Source: an uncultured Eubacteriales bacterium (GTDB lineage Bacteria > Bacillota > Clostridia > Oscillospirales > Oscillospiraceae). Taken from it: a stretch of 22,577 bases of DNA. The notes below the pieces were generated by a model, which saw only the letters and a list, made by a program, of their open reading frames with translations, was not told the origin of the DNA and did not search any database. The stretch covers positions 1 through 22,577 of the forward strand of contig URST01000027.1 in NCBI GenBank assembly GCA_900550585.1, read 5' to 3'. This document shows positions 1-6,685 of this stretch, piece after piece; within the stretch, counting starts at the first letter, position 1, and each line of letters begins with the position of its first letter. The position numbers and the translations under genes were made by a program.

Positions 1-9
1 TTGCCTGTT

Positions 10-43
10 GTCTCGTGGGCTCGGAGATGTGTATAAGAGACAG
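10..43 (+). other. Illumina Nextera read-2 adapter with Tn5 mosaic end (artefact)
   Basis: Bases 10-43 match the known Nextera transposase read-2 adapter. The last 19 bases, AGATGTGTATAAGAGACAG (25-43), are the Tn5 mosaic end used in tagmentation. Bases 1-9 may be the end of the P7 primer plus an 8-base index (2-9), which is inference. Genomic sequence therefore begins at base 44. This is a library leftover retained at a contig end, not biology. Confidence 0.97.
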
Positions 44-135
44 GTCATGGCCGCGCGGCTGGTGCGCAGGGCGAAATACGCGGCAAAGAACACCGCCAGC
101 GCAATACACCAGCGGCACAGGGCGCGGCGGCTCAT
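44..135 (-). CDS. Partial membrane or exported protein, N-terminus only
   Basis: An ATG at 135-133 overlaps the stop codon of the thioesterase gene in the four bases ATGA (132-135), a classical translational-coupling arrangement. About 30 residues are visible before the adapter cuts the gene. They begin with a short basic stretch (MSRR), followed by a hydrophobic run (CIALAVFFAAYFAL) that looks like a signal anchor or first membrane helix, then TSRAAM. The family cannot be named from this much. The coupling suggests co-expression with the thioesterase. The frame is open to the junction with the adapter. Confidence 0.6.
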
Positions 136-557
136 AGGGGCAGGGCCCTGCCGGTGAAGCACATGACGCAGTGGGCGCGGACGATGACCTTGCCGGTCTC
201 GTCGGTCATCTCGGCGGAACAGAAGGCCAGCTTGCCGCCCAGGCGGTCCACCTTGCCCACGGTGGTCAGGGTGCTGCCGGCGGCAGCGGCGGCGGACAGA
301 TAATCGATGGTGGCGTTCACGGTGACTACCATCTCCTGCCGCAGCGTCATAATGGCCATGCCCATGGCCACATCGCACAGCGAGAACAGGATGCCGCCGT
401 GGGCGCCGCCCCAGCGGTTCAGACTTTCGGTGTGCATGGGCAGCGTTACGGTGGCGGTGCCGTCATCCAGGTCGGTGGTCCGCATAAAGTTGTGGGTGAG
501 AAACGGCTCCTGGTCGTTGCCGAAGACCATCAGCTTATCGTAGAGGTCTTTTGTCAT
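132..557 (-). CDS. PaaI family thioesterase (hotdog fold)
   Basis: This 141-residue protein has the length and signature of single-domain hotdog thioesterases of the PaaI/YdiI type, which hydrolyse acyl- or aryl-CoA thioesters in the cytoplasm. The motif around residues 47-62 (NRWGGAHGGILFSLCD) fits the family pattern of an Asn/Gly turn, then HGG, then an acidic residue on the central helix. An alternating beta-strand pattern follows, ending in VRAHCVMCFTGRAL. The ATG at 557 has an AAAGGAG ribosome binding site 9 bases upstream. The gene follows the AI-2E transporter gene on the same strand after a hairpin (574-607), and its stop overlaps the start of the next gene. The substrate cannot be told from sequence. 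Confidence 0.88.
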   Translation of the reverse strand: MTKDLYDKLMVFGNDQEPFLTHNFMRTTDLDDGTATVTLPMHTESLNRWGGAHGGILFSLCDVAMGMAIMTLRQEMVVTVNATIDYLSAAAAAGSTLTTVGKVDRLGGKLAFCSAEMTDETGKVIVRAHCVMCFTGRALPL

Positions 558-573
558 AGAGGTGCTCCTTTCA

Positions 574-607
574 AAGAAAAGGCAGGCGGGCTGCGTGCCC
601 GCCTGCC
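574..607 (-). terminator. Rho-independent terminator or attenuator after the AI-2E gene
   Basis: A perfect 11-bp inverted repeat (581-591 with 597-607, loop TGCGT) is followed on the minus strand by TTTTCTTTG. It lies just after the AI-2E stop codon and only about 10 bases before the thioesterase ribosome binding site. It would therefore end or attenuate transcription into the thioesterase. Confidence 0.85.
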
Positions 608-614
608 TGCTATA

Positions 615-1871
615 TCACGCGGGGTCTTCGGGTTCGGGCGCGGGCGTATCCTCCGGCGGGGAATCCTTGGCCCGACCCACATAGGCGTAGGCCTCGGTGG
701 GCATATTCCGCTTCCGCAGCCGGCGGTCCATCAGGAATTTCAGCAGTTCCTGTATGCAGGCGAACACCGGCACGCCGATGAACATACCCAGCACGCCGGC
801 GAAGCCGCCGCCCACCAGGATGGCCACGATGACCCAGAAGCTGGAGATGCCCGTGGCGTCGCCCAGAATTTTGGGCCCCAAGATGTTGCCGTCAAATTGC
901 TGGAGGATCACGATGAAGATTACGAACACCAGACATTGCTTGGGGCTGACCAGCAGGATCAGGAATGCCGACGGCACCGCACCCAGGAAAGGGCCGAAGA
1001 AGGGGATCACGTTGGTCACGCCCACCACCACGCTGACCAGCGGCGTGTAGGGCATTTTCAGGATGGAGCAGCAGATAAAGCACAGGATGCCGATGATGAG
1101 GGAGTCCAGCAGCTTGCCGCGGACAAAGCCGGAGAAGATGGCGTTCACCCGCCGCGTGCCGCGCATGACCGCGTCGGCATTTTCCTCCGGCAGCGCGGCG
1201 TAGACCGCCTTGCAGCAGCGAGCCAGGCTCTTTTCCTTCATGCCCATCAGATAGATGGACACGATGATGCCCACGATCAGGTCAAAGGCAAAGCCCACCG
1301 CGCCGCGGATGCCGCTCCAGATACCGTTGGTCAGCGGCACAATGGCCTTCTGGGCCCAGGGCAGCACCTTGTCGGTCAGAAAGGCCATGCCGTCGGTATA
1401 GCGCTCGGTGATGAGCCCCGCCAGCCAGACACCGATCCCACTGTCGCTCTCCAGCAGGTCGTTGGCCCAGCGATAGACCTTGCGGTAGTAGGACTCGGCG
1501 TTGTTGATGAGGGTGGTCACGCTGTCCACCACCTGGGGCACCAGCACGCTCATCAGCAGATACAGCAGGAAGATGACCACGGCCTCGGTCAGCAGGATGC
1601 TCACCAGCCGCAGTGCGCCTGACGGCTGCTTCAGCTCTTTTTTGAAAAGCTTTTTCCACAGCGCCGCGATGGCCCGTTCCAGACAGGACATGATGGGCGT
1701 CAGCAGATAGGCGATGGCAAAGCCATACAGCACCGGCGCCAGGATGGATGCCAGCTTGGACACGAACTGCTGCAGCGTTCCCGCCTGATAGAAGGTGTCG
1801 TAGAACACCAGCACGGCACATACGGTCAAAAAGGCCGTCAGTCCCCATTTGAAATACTGCGTTCGCTTCAT
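615..1871 (-). CDS. AI-2E family transporter
   Basis: This 418-residue polytopic membrane protein belongs to the AI-2E (TqsA/YdbI-like, formerly UPF0118) exporter family. The visible pattern is typical: two N-terminal helices (about residues 10-60), a helix near 93-112, a long amphipathic extracytoplasmic part, then a cluster of C-terminal helices containing GVTNVIPFFGPFLGAVPS and QQFDGNILGPKILG. That GPF/DGN...P signature is the most conserved part of the family. The C-terminus is a Pro/Glu-rich cytoplasmic tail. The ATG at 1871 follows GGGAGG at good spacing; the frame is open further upstream, but that part would overlap the promoter at 1900-1928. Family members move autoinducer-2, Na+/H+ or other solutes, so the substrate here is unknown. 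Confidence 0.9.
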   Translation of the reverse strand: MKRTQYFKWGLTAFLTVCAVLVFYDTFYQAGTLQQFVSKLASILAPVLYGFAIAYLLTPIMSCLERAIAALWKKLFKKELKQPSGALRLVSILLTEAVVIFLLYLLMSVLVPQVVDSVTTLINNAESYYRKVYRWANDLLESDSGIGVWLAGLITERYTDGMAFLTDKVLPWAQKAIVPLTNGIWSGIRGAVGFAFDLIVGIIVSIYLMGMKEKSLARCCKAVYAALPEENADAVMRGTRRVNAIFSGFVRGKLLDSLIIGILCFICCSILKMPYTPLVSVVVGVTNVIPFFGPFLGAVPSAFLILLVSPKQCLVFVIFIVILQQFDGNILGPKILGDATGISSFWVIVAILVGGGFAGVLGMFIGVPVFACIQELLKFLMDRRLRKRNMPTEAYAYVGRAKDSPPEDTPAPEPEDPA

Positions 1872-1899
1872 GGCAGGACCTCCCACTGCTGTTTTTTCT

Positions 1900-1928
1900 A
1901 TCATACCCGTATGCGCGGCGTTTTGCAA
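1900..1928 (-). promoter_or_regulatory. Sigma-A-like promoter for the AI-2E transporter
   Basis: On the minus strand, TTGCAA (1928-1923) and TATGAT (1905-1900) are separated by exactly 17 bases. The -10 box ends about 28 bases before the start codon. Confidence 0.75.
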
Positions 1929-1965
1929 CAATTTTCGAACACAAACACCCGCGGCGGAATGTGTA

Positions 1966-1994
1966 TTGCAATCCCGCCGCAACTGTGGTATCAT
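1966..1994 (+). promoter_or_regulatory. Sigma-A-like promoter for the lipid kinase
   Basis: TTGCAA (1966-1971) and TATCAT (1989-1994) are spaced by 17 bases. The -10 is preceded by TGTGG, the extended element seen at several promoters here. The start codon is 56 bases downstream. Confidence 0.75.
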
Positions 1995-2050
1995 ACTCGG
2001 ACAACCCCGCGCAAAATGCGAGAATTACGATGGTATGGAAGGGTGTCCCT

Positions 2051-2932
2051 ATGAAAAAGCTCTTGTTTATCGTCAATCCCCGTGCGGGAAAGACAAAATC
2101 CCGCGCCCCGCTGTTCGATGCCGTGGCGCAGTTCTCCCGTGCCGGCTATCTGGTACGGGTCTATATCACCGAGGCGGGCGGCCAGGCCCGCGATATCGCC
2201 GCCCGGTGGGGCGGGCAGTACGACATGGTGGTCTGTGCCGGAGGCGACGGCACGCTGAACGAGACGCTGTCCGGGCTTATGCAGCTGGAGCAGCGGCCCC
2301 TGCTGGGCTATCTGCCCTGCGGCAGCACCAACGACTTTGCCATGAGCCTGCATCTTCACACCATGCTGCCCGCCGCGGCAGAGGCGGCCGCCACCGGCAC
2401 GCCCTGCCCCCTGGACGTGGGGCGGCATAACGACCGCTATTTCGCCTATGTGGCCTCCTTTGGGGCCTTTACCCGGTCCTCCTACTCCGCCACCCAGGCG
2501 GCCAAGAACGCCTTGGGCCATTTTGCCTACATTCTGGAGGGGCTGGGCGATCTGGACTCCCTGCGGCCCTACCGCTGCGCGGTGGATGCCGATGGTGAGC
2601 GCTTTGAGGGGGAGTTCATTTTCGGCGCTGTGTGCAATTCCACCTCCCTGGGCGGCCTGGTGAAGCTGGATCCCTCCCGTGTACGGATGGACGACGGAAA
2701 ATTCGAACTGCTGCTGCTCCGTATGCCAAAGACGGCACTGGATCTGCAGAACCTCATTACCGCCATGACCCGTATGCAGTACGACTATCCCGGCGTGATA
2801 CTGCGCCATGTCCGGCGCGTTACCCTGACCACCGAGGAGAACCTCCCCTGGTCCCTGGACGGTGAATACTGCCCCAGCGCGCCCCGTGTGGAGATCGAAA
2901 ACCTCCCCGCCGCCATTCAGTTGGTCCGCTGA
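2051..2932 (+). CDS. Diacylglycerol kinase-like lipid kinase (YegS/BmrU family)
   Basis: This 293-residue protein has the DAGK catalytic-domain signatures: NPRAGK at residues 9-14, the nucleotide-binding GGDGTLNE at 64-71, and GSTNDFA at 91-97. Length and layout match the YegS/Rv2252/BmrU lipid kinases, which phosphorylate diacylglycerol or related lipids at the inner face of the membrane using ATP. The C-terminal half is the usual beta-sandwich, ending in the conserved SLDGEY and a short basic tail. The ATG at 2051 follows GGAAGG by 8 bases; earlier in-frame starts would overlap the promoter or lack a binding site. It stands alone, divergent from the AI-2E gene. A role in recycling diacylglycerol, as for DgkB, is possible but not shown. 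Confidence 0.9.
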   Translation: MKKLLFIVNPRAGKTKSRAPLFDAVAQFSRAGYLVRVYITEAGGQARDIAARWGGQYDMVVCAGGDGTLNETLSGLMQLEQRPLLGYLPCGSTNDFAMSLHLHTMLPAAAEAAATGTPCPLDVGRHNDRYFAYVASFGAFTRSSYSATQAAKNALGHFAYILEGLGDLDSLRPYRCAVDADGERFEGEFIFGAVCNSTSLGGLVKLDPSRVRMDDGKFELLLLRMPKTALDLQNLITAMTRMQYDYPGVILRHVRRVTLTTEENLPWSLDGEYCPSAPRVEIENLPAAIQLVR

Positions 2933-2947
2933 TGGCAAAATAAGTTG

Positions 2948-2976
2948 AAAAGAACCGCTATCGTCGGGTCTTTTTC
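2948..2976. terminator. Bidirectional terminator between the lipid kinase and G3E GTPase
   Basis: AAAAGAACC (2948-2956) pairs with GGGTCTTTT (2966-2974) with one mismatch. T runs follow on both strands. It sits between two convergent genes and is weaker than the other shared terminators in the window. Confidence 0.6.
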
Positions 2977-3018
2977 TATACACGCTGCAATTGTGCGGTG
3001 AAAATATACGGATCGCGA

Positions 3019-3948
3019 TCAGAAGGACACCATCTCCGGGTCCGGCTTGGTGGTGGCGGCGATGGAGGTAACGTACAGCACGGGGCCTTCGCCCTGATAG
3101 GCGTCACAGGCCTCCTTCTTCACTGTGGCGTGTATCTTCACCCACTGCTTGTCCTTATACTGCTCCAGCCCTTCGCCGCGGCACACCAGGGCCAGGAACT
3201 GCATATCCTTGTCGCAGCACACCATGGCGAAGCGTCCCGGGCAGTGCACGCCCTTGAACTTTTTGGAGTGGCACATCAGCGCCTTGAAGGACACCTCCAC
3301 GCCCTCGTAGCGTCCCGGGTTGTCCATCATGTCCACATACCAGATGCCGTAGTCCTCGTCCGGCACCTCCAGCTTGCCGCCGGTCAGGTCGAAGGGAGAC
3401 ATCTCCGGCGTGACGTACTCCTCGCTGGTGCCGTCCTCGTTTTCCAGGTAGATATCCGCCCTGCGGTTGGCCATTCGCAGGTTGCGGCTGCGAAGCTGGG
3501 CGCGCAGCTGCTCATTGCAGCGGTTGAAGATCAGCATATCGCAGTTGGTGATCTTCTCCATCATCAGCTGCCCCATGTTCTTCAGATACATCTCGAAGGT
3601 CGTGGCGTCCACCAGGCACATGATCTGATAGAGTATCCAGTTGGCGGGCAGTCCCTCGCGGTACAGCTTCTCCATGCTCCACATGCCGTTGTACTCCACG
3701 ATGACCTGCTTGGGCCGGTATTGTTTTTCCAGCTTTTTCAGAAAGTCGGGCGTCAGTTGGTCCTCGTCCTCCACGGTATAGGTAAATACGTTGCCCAGCA
3801 CCTTGGGGTCATAGCCGTTTTCGCCCTCCTCGCAGCACAGCAGCAGCGTCCGGTCCTCGGCGGCGAAGCCGTCCCGCAGGATGCCGTTGATGAACTCGGT
3901 CTTGCCGGCGTCCAGAAATCCGGCGATGAGGTAAACAGGAATATCCAT
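3019..3948 (-). CDS. G3E (CobW-like) GTPase with TIGR03943/DUF1980-like C-terminal domain
   Basis: The 309-residue product starts with a P-loop, GFLDAGKT (residues 10-17), the SIMIBI/G3E type of Walker A, and has VEYNG in place of the family's ExxG motif. It lacks the CxCC metal-transfer motif of CobW proteins (only LLLCCEEGE nearby). The usual NKxD guanine-recognition motif reads NRCN. From about residue 220 the sequence (GVEVSFKALM, then PGRFAMVCCDKDMQFLALV, DKQWVKI) resembles the C-terminal domain of TIGR03943/DUF1980 (YcgQ-like) proteins, which occur beside predicted permeases. That match is from memory. The ATG at 3948 sits 8 bases after GGAG. A GTG at 3957 overlaps that binding site and is rejected. 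The upstream gene ends 12 bases before, so the two form an operon. Likely a metal-linked GTPase; substrate unknown. Confidence 0.8.
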   Translation of the reverse strand: MDIPVYLIAGFLDAGKTEFINGILRDGFAAEDRTLLLCCEEGENGYDPKVLGNVFTYTVEDEDQLTPDFLKKLEKQYRPKQVIVEYNGMWSMEKLYREGLPANWILYQIMCLVDATTFEMYLKNMGQLMMEKITNCDMLIFNRCNEQLRAQLRSRNLRMANRRADIYLENEDGTSEEYVTPEMSPFDLTGGKLEVPDEDYGIWYVDMMDNPGRYEGVEVSFKALMCHSKKFKGVHCPGRFAMVCCDKDMQFLALVCRGEGLEQYKDKQWVKIHATVKKEACDAYQGEGPVLYVTSIAATTKPDPEMVSF

Positions 3949-3960
3949 GTCAGCCACTCC

Positions 3961-5085
3961 TTACAGTCCGAACAGCTGAGAGAGCTTATCCTCTTTTAGC
4001 TGGGAGCCGATCACACAGATCCGGCCGGTGTAGTCCGCCGGACCGCGCCGCACCTGGTGCTCCTCGGGCACAAAGTCATAGTGCAGCCACTGGCCGCCGT
4101 CGGCGGCAGCCACGATACCCTTGGCCCGCAGGATCGCGCCGTATTCGCCGCTGTCCAGCGCCGTCAGGATGTGCTCCAGCTCCGCTTCGGAGTAGGCCTT
4201 CACCGTCTCCGTGCCCCAGCTGGTGAATACCTCGTCGGCGTGATGATGGTGATGGTGGCAGCCGCAGTGGGGATCATCGCATTCCTCGCCGTCGTGGTGA
4301 TGGTGGTGATGATCGTGGTCATGCTCGTCCTCATCGTCATCGTCATCATCATGGTCATGGTGATGGCAGCAATGGTCATGATCGTGCTCATCCTCGTCAT
4401 GGTGGTGATGGTGGTGCTCATGCTCGTGCTCCGCCTCATCCGCCTCGTGCTCAGCGCGCATATGCGCCAGCAGCTCGTCCGCCAGAGAGACCTTTTCGAT
4501 GGCGCTGAGGATGGTCATGCCGTCCAGCTGGTCCCAGGGTGTGGTGAGAATGGCGGCATTGGGGTTCTTCTCCCGCAGCAGCGCCACGGCGGCCTCCAGC
4601 TTCTCCTGGCTCAGCCGTTGGGTGCGGGAGAGGATGATGGTGCCGGCGGACTCGATCTGGTTGTTGTAGAACTCGCCGAAGTTCTTCATGTAGACCTTCA
4701 CCTTGGTGGCGTCGGCCACGGTGACAAAGCTGTTGAGCTGCATGTCCGGCACGTCCTTGACGGTGTTCTCCACCGCCACGATAACGTCGCTGAGCTTGCC
4801 CACGCCGGACGGCTCGATGAGGATACGGTCGGGGGCGAACTGCTGATGTACGTCCTTCAGCGCCTTGTTGAAGTCGCCCACCAGGGAGCAGCAGATGCAG
4901 CCGGAGGACATCTCGCTGATCTGGACACCGGACTCCTTCAGGAAGCCGCCGTCGATGCTGATCTCGCCGAACTCGTTTTCGATGAGCACCAGCTTTTCAC
5001 CCTGAAAGGCCTCCGCCAGCAGCTTCTTGATGAGCGTGGTCTTGCCGGCGCCCAGGAAACCGGATACGATGTCGATTTTTGTCAT
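3961..5085 (-). CDS. CobW-type (G3E) GTP-binding protein with His-rich metal-binding loop
   Basis: This 374-residue protein has Walker A GFLGAGKT (9-16), ENEFG (36-40), the metal-transfer motif CICC (63-66) and IEPSG near 98-102, the hallmarks of CobW/YciC/ZNG1 metallochaperone GTPases. The NKxD motif is replaced by SRTQ. Between about residues 212 and 282 lies an insert dominated by His, Asp and Glu with five Cys, including three runs of six His. It should bind several Zn, Ni or Co ions. A C-terminal CobW_C-like part follows (LHYDFVPEE, GRICVIGSQ). The ATG at 5085 has GAAGG 7 bases upstream; the frame extends further upstream without a better start. It is first in a two-gene operon. No convincing Zur box or cobalamin riboswitch is visible upstream, so the metal is unknown. 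Confidence 0.9.
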   Translation of the reverse strand: MTKIDIVSGFLGAGKTTLIKKLLAEAFQGEKLVLIENEFGEISIDGGFLKESGVQISEMSSGCICCSLVGDFNKALKDVHQQFAPDRILIEPSGVGKLSDVIVAVENTVKDVPDMQLNSFVTVADATKVKVYMKNFGEFYNNQIESAGTIILSRTQRLSQEKLEAAVALLREKNPNAAILTTPWDQLDGMTILSAIEKVSLADELLAHMRAEHEADEAEHEHEHHHHHHDEDEHDHDHCCHHHDHDDDDDDEDEHDHDHHHHHHDGEECDDPHCGCHHHHHHADEVFTSWGTETVKAYSEAELEHILTALDSGEYGAILRAKGIVAAADGGQWLHYDFVPEEHQVRRGPADYTGRICVIGSQLKEDKLSQLFGL

Positions 5086-5138
5086 AGTAAAACCTTCTTT
5101 TCTCTGCCGCGTGCGGCGGCACATATTCTTTCTCTCAT

Positions 5139-5166
5139 ATCATATCCCATTTTTCCGAAAAAGCAA
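5139..5166 (-). promoter_or_regulatory. Sigma-A-like promoter for the G3E GTPase operon
   Basis: On the minus strand, TTGCTT (5166-5161) and TATGAT (5144-5139) are spaced by 16 bases. The -35 lies just past the terminator hairpin of the preceding lipoprotein gene. Confidence 0.65.
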
Positions 5167-5168
5167 GT

Positions 5169-5199
5169 GGGCGCAGGGAAAAACTGTCTCCCCGCGCCC
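5169..5199 (-). terminator. Probable terminator after the lipoprotein gene
   Basis: GGGCGC (5169-5174) pairs with GCGCCC (5194-5199). Inside it GGGA pairs with TCCC, with one mismatch. On the minus strand the T run (TTTTT) starts only about 6 bases after the stem, so termination may be inefficient and some transcription may continue into the G3E operon. Confidence 0.55.
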
Positions 5200-5207
5200 A
5201 TCTGCCG

Positions 5208-5618
5208 TTACCAGCTGGTGTTTTCGCCGTCGTTGAGGAACCCGTCGCTGTCATGGACATAGCCGTTTTCCAGCATCTGACGGAAGGTGGCAGTGCTCTC
5301 CGCGCCCCGGCGCAGGGTGCTGCGGCCCATGCGGGCGTTGTCCTGCGTGTCGCCGGGCAGGGCGTCGCTGCCAGTGCCCTGGGTGTTCTCCTGAGAGCCG
5401 GCGGCGCCGCCTACACTGGCGCCGGGCTGCGTGGGCGTGTCGGTGCCGTTCTGCCAGCTGCCGCCGGTGCCGTTGTCCTGCTGGGCGTTCTGGCTCTGGT
5501 TGGTGTCGGGCCGGGTCTGGCCGGCGGTGCCGCCCGCGTCGTTCCGGTTTTTATCGCCGCAGGCTGTCAGCATCACAGCCAGTGCCAGCACGGCCAGGAT
5601 CATAAAAAATTGCTTCAT
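5208..5618 (-). CDS. Small lipoprotein of unknown function
   Basis: The 136-residue product begins with MKQFFMILAVLALAVMLTAC. This is a short basic n-region, a hydrophobic core and the lipobox LTAC with Cys-20 as the lipidation site, so it should be anchored to the outer face of the membrane. Residues 21 to about 90 are low-complexity, rich in Gly, Gln, Asn, Thr and Asp, and probably an unfolded spacer. The last 45 residues look folded and distinct (RRGAESTATFRQMLENG, then VHDSDGFLNDGENTSW). No named domain is recognised. The ATG at 5618 follows GGAGG by 10 bases. It is a single gene with its own likely terminator. Confidence 0.8.
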   Translation of the reverse strand: MKQFFMILAVLALAVMLTACGDKNRNDAGGTAGQTRPDTNQSQNAQQDNGTGGSWQNGTDTPTQPGASVGGAAGSQENTQGTGSDALPGDTQDNARMGRSTLRRGAESTATFRQMLENGYVHDSDGFLNDGENTSW

Positions 5619-5743
5619 GCCGAAGTGGCCTCCTTTTGCTCATTGTGCGCGTTGCGCCGCAGTTAGTATCCGCCTGCGGCGGCGTTCATAGCCGTGCAGA
5701 ATGCTGGCGAAACTTGCATTTTCTGGCTTTGCCGCAGGGAACG

Positions 5744-5772
5744 TTGCTTTTTGCGGCTGTGTATGCTACAAT
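5744..5772 (+). promoter_or_regulatory. Sigma-A-like promoter for uridine phosphorylase
   Basis: TTGCTT (5744-5749) and TACAAT (5767-5772) are spaced by 17 bases. The leader to the start codon is about 80 bases. Confidence 0.75.
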
Positions 5773-5816
5773 AAACATTCAAAGATCGGCACAGGCCATA
5801 ACAAACCGTATTTTCC

Positions 5817-5836
5817 CGGGCGGATATCACCGCCCG
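5817..5836 (+). other. Leader hairpin before udp
   Basis: A perfect 7-bp stem (CGGGCGG at 5817-5823 with CCGCCCG at 5830-5836, loop ATATCA) lies in the leader, 10 bases before the AGGAGG site. There is no T run, so it is not a terminator. It may stabilise the 5' end or affect translation. Confidence 0.45.
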
Positions 5837-5859
5837 TAAAGCTTTCAGGAGGTCAGACC

Positions 5860-6639
5860 ATGCAAAAACTGGAAAAACAGTATCACATCCACTGCGTGGA
5901 GGGCGACGTGGGCCGCTATGTGATCCTGCCCGGCGATCCGGGCCGCTGCGAGAAGATCGCCGCGCTGTTTGACGATGCGCATTTCGTGTCCAGCAACCGG
6001 GAGTACACCGTCTACACCGGCACGCTGCTGGGGGAGAAGGTGTCCGTCTGCTCCACTGGCATCGGCGGGCCCTCCGCATCCATCGCCATGGAGGAGCTGC
6101 ACAACATCGGCGCGGACACGTTCATCCGCGTGGGCACCTGCGGCGGCATTGATCTGGATGTCCGCAGCGGCGATGTGGTGGTGGCCACCGGCGCCATCCG
6201 CTTTGAGCACACCAGCCGGGAGTATGCCCCCATCGAGTACCCGGCGGTGGCCGACTTCGAGGTGACCACCGCGCTGGTGCAGGCGTCCCGGGCGCTGGGC
6301 AAGCGGACGCAGGTGGGCGTCGTCCAGTGCAAGGACGCCTTCTACGGCCAGCACAGCCCGGCGAAAATGCCGGTCTCCTATGAGCTGCTGAACAAGTGGG
6401 AGGCGTGGAAGCGTCTGCACGTCAAGGCCAGCGAGATGGAGTCCGCCGCGCTGTTCGTGGTGGCGGACGCACTGGCCTGCCGGTGCGGCTCCTGTTTCCA
6501 TGTGGTGTGGAACCAGGAGCGGGAGGCCGCCGGGCTGGATCAGGATATGAGCGAGGACACCACCTCCGCCGTGCAGGTGGGCGTGGAGGCCCTGAAGCTG
6601 CTGATCCGGGCGGACCGTGAGAAAGCGGCGCAGGCATAA
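5860..6639 (+). CDS. udp: Uridine phosphorylase
   Basis: This 259-residue protein of the PNP/UDP phosphorylase family carries GDPGR (25-29) for phosphate binding, CSTGIGGPS (64-72), RVGTCGG (90-96) and EMES (192-195), where the Glu pair contacts ribose. The order, length and stretches such as FPAV/YPAVADFE follow E. coli Udp closely. The region KDAFYGQHSPAKMPVSYELL matches the Firmicutes form of the enzyme. It cleaves uridine with phosphate to uracil and ribose-1-phosphate in pyrimidine salvage. The ATG at 5860 has a perfect AGGAGG 8 bases upstream (5847-5852); the longer open frame upstream runs through the promoter. It is single, behind its own promoter and ahead of a strong shared terminator. 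Activity on deoxyuridine or thymidine cannot be excluded. Confidence 0.92.
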   Translation: MQKLEKQYHIHCVEGDVGRYVILPGDPGRCEKIAALFDDAHFVSSNREYTVYTGTLLGEKVSVCSTGIGGPSASIAMEELHNIGADTFIRVGTCGGIDLDVRSGDVVVATGAIRFEHTSREYAPIEYPAVADFEVTTALVQASRALGKRTQVGVVQCKDAFYGQHSPAKMPVSYELLNKWEAWKRLHVKASEMESAALFVVADALACRCGSCFHVVWNQEREAAGLDQDMSEDTTSAVQVGVEALKLLIRADREKAAQA

Positions 6640-6641
6640 GC

Positions 6642-6683
6642 AAAAAAACAGCCGCGGGGCATAGCCCCGCGGCTGTTCTTTTG
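6642..6683. terminator. Strong bidirectional terminator between udp and the gamma-CA gene
   Basis: A perfect 13-bp stem (6648-6660 with 6664-6676) with a three-base loop is flanked by an A run on the left (6642-6648) and TCTTTTG on the right. It can stop transcription from both convergent genes. Confidence 0.92.
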
Positions 6684-6685
6684 CA

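Noticed and set aside
1..43. Tn5 mosaic end as a transposon boundary
   Set aside because: The match continues into the synthetic Nextera adapter and lies at the very end of the contig; there is no transposase gene or target duplication.
171..1622. Long plus-strand open frame (483 codons) opposite the thioesterase and AI-2E genes
   Set aside because: It runs antisense to two well-supported genes, is rich in His, Gln, Gly and Ala as expected for the reverse frame of GC-rich coding DNA, and has no binding site or known motif.
3949..3957. GTG at 3957 as the start of the second G3E GTPase
   Set aside because: It overlaps the AGGAG binding site. The ATG at 3948 is 8 bases downstream of that site and fits better.
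4057..5262. Plus-strand frame opposite the His-rich GTPase with a run of Val/Met/Ile (apparent membrane helices)
   Set aside because: The hydrophobic run is simply the reverse complement of His/Asp codons in the metal-binding insert.
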